37,325 nucleotides of DNA from Gnetum montanum (Eukaryota > Streptophyta > Gnetopsida > Gnetales > Gnetaceae), in contig MNCI01025384.1 in NCBI GenBank assembly GCA_015680685.1, forward strand, positions 561,497 through 598,821, given 5' to 3'. Position 1 is the stretch's first letter, and every line of letters begins with the position of its first letter. The notes beneath the pieces were generated by a model. That model was not told the origin of the DNA. It did no database searches and was given only the letters and a program-made list of their open reading frames with translations. A program made the position numbers and the translations under genes. Shown piece after piece: positions 9,269 through 21,200 of the stretch.

Positions 9269-12200
9269 CTGTCCAAATGACAATGCAAAACAAATGTAAA
9301 ATCATACATCAACTCAGTTTTGAAGCAGTTAATAGAAAATGGAGGGGGAAAATATTAACGAGTCATTACCTTATAACGTTATGCCTTAGTCTTGAATATA
9401 CGTCTAATGCTGTAGAACTGTACGGTCCATCTTCTGAAAATTATTGTAATCACCAATCAATCTCCCAATACTAAATTGGAGGAGAAAACAAAAACAAGCA
9501 AACAAACAAAATAAAAACAAAGAGGAGCTAAATAAATACATGATATATGATCACAAGGCCAAAAATTAAATTAAACCTTTTGCATAATGATTGAGAGCTG
9601 AAAGAACAAGGTAATTAATGTTAATCCAAACAGGACCTCTCCAATAGGGTGGATCATGCTCTGTATTACGCTTCATGTATAATGAACTGCACACCAAATA
9701 AATCTTCAGCTGACTTAAAATGGTTTAAAACTGGGAAAATCGTATCCTGCACGGCTCAAGGTGTCTCTATTCCATACAGAAACGTACACAGAATATTTTA
9801 TTATTTTTGATAGAACGCCAATAAAGGAGTAATTTTATTTTCCAGTGTTCATTTCAAAATGTTTTTATAATTAACTTGGAACCATTAATACGAGACTTTC
9901 TCATACAAATGGATTTAAATAGTGCACTAAATATGACAAGTGAGAACATAGTCTCTTTACATGTGAGGCCACTGGCAACCACTTTGAACAATCTGTGAAC
10001 TTCTGAAAAAAAGATGTCTGAAAACTCTGCAAGCTGTAAAGCTTTAGTTTCCAAAAAAGGTTGATGTTGTCGACTACACATGTTTACCCATTGCTGGAAC
10101 TTTCACATGGAAAATTTCCAAGAGAATGTCATGGCCTATCAATTCCAGGTCTTCAAAAAAATTAGTTAAAAATTAATGGCATTGCCTGGGTTTCCCATTG
10201 TTGGCCACTGTTGGAAACCTTTGCATGGAATACCTATAAGACGATGTCATGGTATGGTCAATTTTAGGTGTAGAGGATTTAAAAGATGTCTATGACCATG
10301 TCATTAAAGTTTCCACTGTTTCTGAAAAAGGAGTGTAGTCAAAATACAAAACGAGAAAGGGTTCATTCAGATGTTGGTTATTATAGAATATGGAGAAGAC
10401 AATTCCTTAGTAGATGCATTTTGGCTCCAAAGAACAGAGTCCAACTTGAACCTCTGGTATGATCATTTTAGCCACAAACAAAATGTGTTGTTTGTTTTTG
10501 TTTTTTTTTATTTCACATAAAATGATAATGTAGGGACCGTCATTTAGAGTGATGGTAAGGTGCTTGTTTCTAAGGCAAAGACCTGGGTTCAAGCCTGGGT
10601 GCAGCCACTCAAAGAGGTTAGGCTTTCACTCATCAACCAACCCTCTGGGACCCCACTTAGTGGGATGAATACTGTGGCTCTAGGTGATAATCTTTTTTCC
10701 TTTTTTTTATAAAATGATAATTTCACATGAATACAGAGTCTTCATTATGCTTGACTTTGAGGTGTTACGAGTCACCATTAGCACTACACTTGCGGATTAT
10801 AAATCTAAAAAATTGTCTATACCTTGTTCTGGCAAGTGATCGAAGTCCAAAGTTAGTCCAGAGCAAAGATCTGTTGCTAATCAAGTCAAGCTGAGTTTTA
10901 AGAACAGGTGATTCCTACACATTCAACAATTCAAAAGTCATACCCATTGTCAAATAGTAATTGTTTATAAAGTGAATTAAAAATGAATTCAACTTACAGA
11001 AGGAATTATCTTCATTATTAACGGAAAGAGACTGACGTAACCAAAATGAGGAACAAAACGTAATACTGGAACATCTCCAACTACTCTGCGAAGCTCCCTT
11101 CTGATTGAGTATGATTTTGTGTCATGCAATTCAATCCATTTTAAAGAAGCCTGAACAGACAAGATCTAAATCAGTATTCTGCAAATATTGTATCTAATTG
11201 AATTATACAGATATCATTTTAAATGATTTTTTATTTGCAAAAAGGGTCTAGTGTTTCATTGTATGTCAAAAAAATGAGAAATCCAGAAAGCCAGGGATGA
11301 AGCTGAAAAAGGCACAGCAGCAATAGACCCAACAATATCATCAATACAGGCAAAGTTTAGGAAATCACCCCACTTAATAGAACGAGAAAACACGAGAAAA
11401 AAGGAACAATATTGTCCCAAGAATTGTAAAGACGCTTAAATCAGGCAGCCACAAACAGGCTCAATTTTTGTTTTTTTATTTTGTTATTTTTTATTTTTTG
11501 TTACAATAGCCACCAGTAAATGTAGGCCTCTAGCATGTCTTTTACACTGTCAATAGCAAAAAAAACAATTCAATTAAAAAGAAAAAGACAACCACCTGGA
11601 CAAAAATCAAAAGCACCATTTCCACATACAGTGTGACCATCTGAAATCTAGTTCTTCGGTAAACCTAGCATATGAGGTTTCACAACTGCAACCATTGATA
11701 CATAAGAGATGACACCCAGCAATAAACCAACGGATGTAAGAGCGTCAAGAATGATTCAACAAACAGAAAAATGCAATCTGTCATAACTTTACATCATAAG
11801 AAAAACCAATTCAGAATACAAACACATTTAAGGAAATGCACTGAGATTCATCTTGTTATCAGCAAATTACTAATATACGCCAATCCAAAATAAGCACAAG
11901 TCTTTCAGAACATCAAACCATAGAAAAAACCAAATCAGAACTAAGCAGGTTAAAGATTTTGGAGGTCTGAACAAGGTTTACAGGTCAGAATGCCAAGCCT
12001 TTGAAAAAAAATTCAAGATGCATTACCAAGGATGGAAAACATCAAAGAATCAATTCAATGTGTCAACAATCAAAACGTGCCCAGGATGCCCTCACTTTCT
12101 AGCAATGATACCAATCGTCAAATAGGGATCCTTGGCACTGGTGGCACACATCATTACACCAAAAATTGCTGAACATACTTGTGTGTTTCCATGTAAACCT

Positions 12201-15200
12201 GCAAAAAAATCTCACCCATGCTAGGACTAAAAGTGTGAGGACAGATAGAGAGGTCCAACAAAAACAATATTTCACTAATCCAACTATGCACAAAGATAAA
12301 AAGAATACGGTTCAGGTTTAGAAGATCATTATAAGAAAATGATTATGAGAACCATTGTTCTCAACTAAATAACCCTTTCGTCCACCTTGTTCTGCTCTTG
12401 TAGCTTCCAAGAGAAAAATTCAGACCGGCCATCAAGCATTCATCCCTTCACAGAATCTTTGTTGTTTCATGCACAGAATCACTAGCTTGATTTCTAGGTT
12501 CAACTCTTTGGTCTATGGCTTCTTACCTCACTGCTGCAACCGCTAGCAATGGACAAATTCTTATTACTACCCTTGTTTTATTCCCCTCTCGTGGCGGAAA
12601 ATTTCCTGCTGCTACTTCTTTCCTTTTCTCCTCTTTCCCTTTTTTCTCTTCTCTCTCCTTTATTTCCTCTCTTTCTACAACCGACTCTTTTCAAAACTCC
12701 TTCATGGTTACTGCCTTAAAATTAAAATAACGTTTGATTGTGCTAAGGTCTCATCAGTGAGGTATAGCTTACCTGATTAGAGCATATGGCTTGTGATCTG
12801 CAAGATACAAGATAAATCCCAAGGGGCATATTGCGAAACATGCCGGGAGCACCAAGTAGATGATTTATTGAGGTCTCAAGTTCAATTCCTTCTACTTATT
12901 TTTTAAATCTGATGTCAATCAGGTCTCAACTTCAATTCCATTTCTCCATTTTTAAAAACTGGATTTTACCAAGTCTTGAGTTCAATTCTTTCTCCCCATG
13001 CTTTATTTCAAACAAATAAAAATATTTCTCTAATTTGTACCACCAAGATTATTGAGTCATAGGTCACATTCCCGCATGATTTTTCATCATGTAACAAGGT
13101 CATAGTGTGAAAGAAAAAGAATTTAAAAATTAAGACATAGAAAACCCAAGTCTAAAGCATCAAATCTAAGGGACAATACACAAATTTCACAACATATAAA
13201 TAGACACACACACATAGTCAACCCCCTCCCCCCCCAACAAAAAAAAAAAAAACTAAATCTCTTGTACACAAGAAACACAACTTCCAAGGAAGAGAGGGTC
13301 ATTACAATCAGGCCCACTGAAGATGATATGAAGAAATTGGAAATAGATCTAGCTCTTAATAGAGGTAAATGGCGAAAGAGAACTCATGTAGCCAACCCCA
13401 TTTTGTTAGTACAAGGCTAGGATAATTTGATTTGAAGAAATTGGAAATAAACAAAGAGCTAGCCCTTCATAAAGACGAATGGCAAAAAAGGAAAAAAAAA
13501 AATTCATGTAGCCAACCCCATTTTGTTGGGACAAGGCTAAGATGATCATGATTATGATGATGATGAAGGCTAGGAATCAGACCTCACACCTCACACATAA
13601 GAAGCACACATACCATCAAGCCTCTCACACACAATAAGAAGCACACATACCATCAAACCTCTCACACACAAGAAACACAACTTACAAGGAGGGTCATTAA
13701 AAGATTTCAAAAAGCTGCATCCCATCAGCAGAGCCACATGAACAAGATATGACCAATGCAGAGGAGACTTTGCAAAAACTTTACAAAAATCTCCAACGCC
13801 TATGACCAATGGCTAGAGTTTTGATGAAGATGCTGAATGCTAGGAACATAAGCCCCCACAATACACTGCCAACACTAGCCAATGTTTGTCACTGATCACA
13901 TTCAGCCATCACTGGACATCTTCAGAACTGTCTACTGCTATCCACCTGCTGAAGTTAATTACCAAATTCATTTTGGTAGAAGGACCCTACCTTCCTCTGC
14001 AAACCAACATAAAATTTAATTGCCAAATTCATTTTGGTAGAATGTAGTTGGCTATCCACACCTCCATTTGTTGGAAAACCATGGTAAGACAACCATTCCT
14101 GATTGCCAAACAAGAAATTTTTTAGTTGAGCAATTTCTCAACCTTGAAAAAGGACAATCCAGTATATCCTCTGCTCTCAAACAACACCCTGGGATGGAAA
14201 CTGAAACTACAGCTTCTTCGGCCATCGTGGGTAAGAAGCAATGTGGAAAACGTTGAAGAACTACTCATGTTGGCAAGCTGATCCATTCATGCTATAGGTG
14301 AGTAGAGTCAGCTGGTTGGCAAATCATTGGAGACCCCCTGAAAATGCTCTCAATTATGGGGGTTTGCCAGCAACGATATGCAAAATCATGTTAGATTAAC
14401 ATATACAGGCACATGACAGGTAACTGAGAGTTTACAAGGTTGCAGATCGCAGAGCAAATGGAAGGCTGTGAAGACTCTAGGGTGTCAACAATGGTTGATT
14501 GCTTGAACTTTCAAGCAAGTCTTAAGACTGATTACTGACCACTGCCTGCAACTTTCTCAATTGACTATCCCTGCAATGGCTTGGCAACTTGATGGCTGAA
14601 CACTTCCTTATGATTGTCTCCAATCTCGATGACTATGAACCATCATCAGGCCCCTCCAAACTGCCAAAGGCATAATATCAAGTATTATATACTTTGTTTA
14701 ATATAACTGCGTAGCTTCACCTCCCTAACTAATATGTGAACTCCCAGCCCTCTGGCCAATCGTAAATGATTAGATAAATTCAAAGGCAATCATAACCACC
14801 AGACTAGATCAATCTTGAATACAGATGCCCCAAGTATTCGCTACCATAACAAGATGATCAGCTAAAGACAATGCAAGGCTACTGACACAATCCGAGCCTT
14901 AGGAAGAATGATCTTGTCCTTGAGGGATTTCAGGTACAGCAAATCAAAGTCTACAAGAATATGTAAGATGTCAATCATAACTGAATTCTTATATATAGGC
15001 TTGTAATGCCCCCATTTGTACATGTGACCTTAATACTCTATTAAATACTTGGACTTTAATTTTTTTTAAAGCTTATATATATTTGTAGATGTGCCTAATG
15101 CTTCTTAGTAATATGAAAACCTTTGTTTGGGTGACATAAGCAAGATTACTATTTATTTCTAATTTTTGTCTAATTTTTTATTATTTTAAGTTTTAAAAAT

Positions 15201-18200
15201 GTGTTTTTTATTCGTGAATGAGCATTGCAAAATTTGGCATTATTTTAGAATAATACTAAAAAATTAATGGGATGTAGATGTGGATCCATGGTTTATTTTG
15301 ACATTTAGTTAGAATTTTAAAATTATTGAATATTTAATTAATTAAAATACATCAAAATTCAAACTTGTTATATCACACTCAAATTTGGTGGACTAACTCA
15401 GCCTTACACCTGGATTATAAATCTACAATTATTTTTTCAATTCAAACCCTAGATTCTTTTTTTCAGAAAAAGTTTGGGCTATATTATGTGAGAATTTACA
15501 TAATGTACAAAGCAAGCTCTCAAAACAAGGGAACCGGATGTCCCCCCCTCACCATGAACAAAGTGCCCCAAAACACAAAACCCTCAATAGGGAGGGCCAT
15601 TATCAAGCAAACACCCCCGAAATGGCCCTAAACTAGCAGTGGCTCGAAATGGCCCTAAACTAACAACAGCCTGAAATGGCCATAAACTAGCAACGGCCCG
15701 AAATGGCCTTAAACTAGCCATGGCCCGAAATGGCCCTAAACTAGCAACGGCCCGAAATAGCCTTAAACTAGCAATGGCCCGAAATGGCCCTAAACTAGCA
15801 ATGGCCCGAAATGGGCTTAAACTAGCCACGGCCCGGAATGGCCTTAAACTATCACACAAACCACTAAGGCCTAAAACTGGCAACCCACTTTCTAAGATTA
15901 CATTACGCATGGCCCGAAATGGCCTAAAACTAGCTATGGCCTGAAATGGCCTTAAACTAGCCATGGCCTGAAATGGCCTTAAACTATCGTATGGCCTGGA
16001 ATTGCCTTAAACTAAAGCATGGGGCCCACAAGAGGCCCAAGTACATCAACAAGAAATATTAACCAAAGGAAATAAGACAAGCATCTCACGTTTCATTAAA
16101 CTGCAAATATATAGAGTCCAAACTTGAGTCCATACTTACAGTGGCAACATTGCCTAACAACAAGGGTTATATTTCAAAGCAAAAATGTTTTCAACAAGCT
16201 ACGGGTCTTTGCCGGTGTCTTTATCTACTGCTCCGCTAGGTCCTGCATTCTCATTTGGATCCTACATGAATCAAGAATAAAGTAATGCATCAACGAGTGA
16301 GAAAGGGCAATGCATAAGGCTCTCACCAAATAAACTACAATAAAGTAAAGCTTGGTTAACCTGAGACGGGCCTGCATCCATCTCTAGAGGTATTTTGTCA
16401 AGGCCAAATGCTAGGCGTCGCAGAATTTCTTCCTTCGTTAAATTGGCCCAATCCTCTTCTCCTAGATCAATGCCTACCACAATCTTTCCTTTTTCCACAG
16501 CCGTCCAGGCAGGTGGCCCTGGGGAAAAGGTGGCAGTAGTGGTCTCCCTAGAAGGCAAGGTCATCTCTCTCTTAGGAGATTCACTCACCACTACATGCTT
16601 TGCAAATTTATCGTAGGCTGGGGTAGCGCCAATTACATCGAGAAACAGCTCACGAGTATGCCATTCTATAGATGCATCTCGATATTTTTGGCGATAAGCA
16701 ACACGTTCCATCTTGTACATGTGTGTGTGGTTCTTTTGTGCTTGCCCCAACTCATATACTTTGGCACTGTAATCCTTCCAATCTTGATTCTTCTAGGCCA
16801 ACAGATCCATTTGTAAACACTGTTCAATTACTTCGTGGGTAGCCTCATTTTTGCCTCGTACGGCCGACCAGTATCTAGCATAATCGATTACAGTCGTACG
16901 CCAACTGCCATCAAAAGTGTCACAAGCCATTAAGAATTCATTCCGTGACCGCAAATCTTCCAACTCAACTGCTTGACTCGCTTTCTCTTTTTCAAGTTTT
17001 TGGACCCTTTTCCAGAGGTCTTCGTTAACGCATCTACACTCCCACAAGGATCATGCTAAGTATAGCACACATTTGCTTGCCTCCTTGTATACATGACGAG
17101 ACACCTCAATTACCTTTGGAGGGAGTTCAAGCACAGCATCGACTTCAACTGCCTATTTTGGGTCCCACTTAAGTCGAGAAGTTGTTATATCAAACATAAG
17201 GAAGCATTAGTTATAAGATGAAGGAAAAAATAGAATAACATAGAGAGCAAATGTCATAGTTCAAACGCACCTATCTTGGGGTCGATTTGCCTTAAGCGGT
17301 CAATCATATCATCAACTACCCCTTCCATAAAAGTAAATTTATCCAGGGTTTCTATCCATGGTTGTAGGCGAAATGAAGAGGAAGACTCAGGATCCTAAGT
17401 AGAAGTAGTGCCCACTATGTAATAAAGCATGTTAGCATTGTGAAGAAGAGAAAAGGGAAAGTGAGAAGTAACATAAATGACAATGCAAAGCTCCTACCCA
17501 ACAAACCCTCAAGGATGAGAGTGGGGGGATCACCCATCGGCACACTGTCAAACAAATCATCAAACTCACCGACCTCAAACTGTAGCCCTTCTTCCTCAAA
17601 CTGCCTTAAAAGTGTGGCAGCATCTTCAACTGTCATGTGCCCCTCAGGTTTTGGGGCATAGTCTGCAAGAGGTTTGTCTGCAACAGGGGCTTCCTCGTCT
17701 ACGATGGGGGCCTCCTCCTCTACAACAGGTGCCTCCTCCTCTACACTGAAAAGATCTAAAAAAAGGTTGTCGGTAATTTCAAACACCACCTGCACATTAT
17801 GGATTCACATGCAAAAGTAGTCAGCACTTTCTGTAAAAGAATCGACAAGGGCGAGCATTTCCGCAGCCGGAATGCTGGGATTTACTGCCAAAAAGAGATC
17901 CATGAGCCTAGCCTCCTGGACCTTCTGAACAATTGTGACTGGAGCCCCATTGCACAGCCAACGTTGTGACTCATCAACGTCACCATACTTAAAAAAGAGG
18001 TTAGCTTCATCACGTCCTGAGGTGATTACCGTAAGCTCCTTGGACTTGGTCACCATTACAATAATCAAGAATAAAATTAGCCAAACACATAACAAAATCA
18101 ATCAATCAAGAGCACATGACAACAAATGCATAACCTAACTCACCTGGTGTGAATGGCGTGGGGAACTATGGTATTTTCACTAGAACTTCTTCTACGGTGG

Positions 18201-21200
18201 GTACTCGACGAGATGCCCATTCGCCATCCAACCACTCGAGTTCCTCACACTTCATATAGAACTTAGCATATTTGGTTGGATAGGTTCTAAAGTTGGCCCC
18301 AAGTTGTTCTATGACCCCGGCACACACGTTCTCAGCAAAAGAGAACTCTTGTAGGGTTGTTTGAGCCAACGCCAATGCCCCCTCTTTATCATGGAGGCCA
18401 TCCTTGTCAATCACAAATCTAGCAATCCATAGAACACAATAAGCATTCCAACGTATACAAGCTAAATGATATAACATGTCTAAGTATCTTCATAGGACTC
18501 ACTCGCCAGCACAATAGACGGTCCCAGGTGGGTTCTGAAAGAAGGTGCTCATATGGCGAGTGATGAACAATGTGTTGTACTTGTGATAGCACTTAAATTC
18601 AGGCATGGCCCAAATCCAAGATAGGAGTCTCAAGCCTTTTGGACATTGACTTGAGCCCCCTGCCCCTTTTTTTTCAGTGGATCCTTCGATCATGAATCTC
18701 AAGATGCCTTGGTTCACCCCAGGCAATAACATTTCAACCAGAACACCCACTGTCTCAGCTAACAAGTGTGACCATACTATTACACTAAAATGATGCAATA
18801 GGAACTCCAAAAATTCCTACGCACCTTCTCAAAACCAGACCGCCCGGTCCCTTACTCGTGCATAGGGAGGGGGGACATTAGCCACAAGGGCACTTAGGCA
18901 ACCTAGAACCCCTACTAACTCGATTACGATCAAGATTGATTTTAACATAACCCTGCATGGCACAACAAAAACATTAGTTCACAAAATTTTTTGAAATTTT
19001 GAAAAAAATTTCTAGGTGTTGATTACACTACTATATAGCGTAGCAGCCCCTTGTATAAAAACTTTTCTAAGTATGAGACATTACACCCATGGTACTATCA
19101 AGCAAACAAAAATTTTTCCAAGTATTCGTCCCACAACGTAGCAATTGCATCATGCGTAGTGTAGCGGCTACGTCACGTGCAACGTAGCAACATAGCAGCT
19201 ACGCCTCACACGTGCAACGTAGCGGTTACACCCCACACAACATAGCAGTTGCATCACACACAACGTAGCGACTACGCCCTGCGCAGTGTGGCGGCTACGT
19301 CACGCACAGTGTAGTGGTTATGCCCGACGCAAGCTGTGTCACGCACAGCATAGCGACTACACCCCACGCAGCGCAGCGGCTACATTACGTGCAGTGTAGC
19401 AACTACGCCCCACGTAGCGTAACAAGTACCGAAAACGCAACATAGCCTATCAGTTACGCTGTCAGAGGCGATACAGCCTAAAGAAAAACATAGAACGTTT
19501 GCAAAGCCCCTACCCTGTTCCACCACATGGAACGTAAGAAAAAACCTTCCCACACGTGCTACGCTACCCAGAACACTCCAAACCCTCACCTTAAAAAAAA
19601 TATACATGTACATCACCCTAGTCGCAGTAATGGCAGCCGCAGTCACGACATCACAGCCATGGCAGTAGCTACAATGGCATCGGTAACAACCATGGCGTAG
19701 CTGTTGCGGCAGCCACCACCATGGCAGCAATAGCCACGGCATAGTGGCTGTAGCAGTCACGGCAACTAGGGTGCGGTAGCCACAGTGGAGACCATGGCAA
19801 CAAGATTTCCTCAAAAACAAAAACAAAACAAGAACAACAAACAAAAATGCGCAACACAACCAAAGGCAACGTAGCGGCTTACCAGGCAGACAGTGCCTCC
19901 TGCCATTCTTCGATCCATGCTATAGGGAGCCGTCGCAAGGTGTGCTCCCCTTCATCCACATTGGCAAGACCCTGATGTCGATGCTCACTCCTACACGTCA
20001 TTGTCTTGACGTCAAACTTGCGCCTGTCAATGGTTACGCTGCAACTGCTACGCTCTCTCTCTGAATTGCGCTACGCTCTAGGCTATTAGCTCTGACACTG
20101 AAAATGACAGGTTTACCATGGGTAAACCCCTATTTATACCCTTCAGGGTTACAAGACATGTTACTTTTTCGGGACGTCCCGTGTCCTGCGCATAACATGG
20201 GACACCCCATGTCCCGCGCGTAACGTAGAACGTCCTATGTCCCGTGTGTAACGCAGAATGCCCCATGTCCTACGCGTAACATGGGACACCCCATGTTCCC
20301 TACAGCGTAGCACATAGATGTCCAAAAAAAAATGTTTAACATTTGATTCAACCCCTCATTCTATAAGCACAGTTATGGTTCACGATGACCTTAAACTAGC
20401 AATTTTGGAGTTCCCTTTACACTATAATCACAATGACGGTCCGCTAAGACCTTAAACTGGCAATTTTGTAACATTGCATAATTACCTTGCATACATTTCA
20501 CTTCATGTTGCTATGTTAAGCAGGTATCACTTGACATCTTTTTGTTTTGCTTATTTTTGCAGGAGTGCTTGGAAAAATGGCTACGCACAATGATCTCCAT
20601 TTGCCCTTAATTCTGACAGGACCCCATGGAAGATTTATCAGACACTTGAACATAGAGCTTGTAGACTTCGAACCACCCCCTTCTAATACCAACATAGCGT
20701 TCTTAGAAACATCCCTGGACTAGCCCAAACATCTGGTCCAAGCCTTAGACTTAGAAGCCGGCAATGTAACTGAGGACCCACTTATCGAAATTCTCGTGAC
20801 TACATCCAGAGATGAGACGAGAATGTTAAAGATTAGCTCTCTACTAGGGCCACAGGTTCAACAAAATATCGCTAAAGTCCTCAATGATAATATCAAAGTG
20901 TTTGCATGGTTGTATGAAGATATGTCGGTCTTAGACCCACGCATAACACAGCACAATATCATCCTAGATTCACGCGTCAAAGCTGTCAAACAAAAAGCTC
21001 GCAAAATTAAACCGGAAATTGCATTAACAATGCACAACGAAATCACCAAGCTTTATCAAGCTGGGTTCATCTGGGCGGTCGATTATGCAGACTGGGTATC
21101 AAACATCATAGTCGTCCCCAAGAAAACTGGGGGCATACGAATCTATATAGACTTCCGAGATTTGAATAAGGCAACCATTATGGACGATTTCCCATTGCCT

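Noticed and set aside
12515-12730. Ser/Phe-rich plus-strand frame as a small gene
   Set aside because: T/C-rich low-complexity composition inside an intron, with no family resemblance or promoter.
15584-15964. 126-residue frame of 9-residue repeats (ASLRPFRAV type), with a similar frame on the other strand
   Set aside because: The 27-bp period is a multiple of three, so all frames without a stop in the unit stay open. No start context, codon bias or neighbour supports a protein.
15618-16015. CRISPR-like array of regular repeats
   Set aside because: Units are directly adjacent with no unique spacers, and the genome is a plant nuclear genome; it is a minisatellite.
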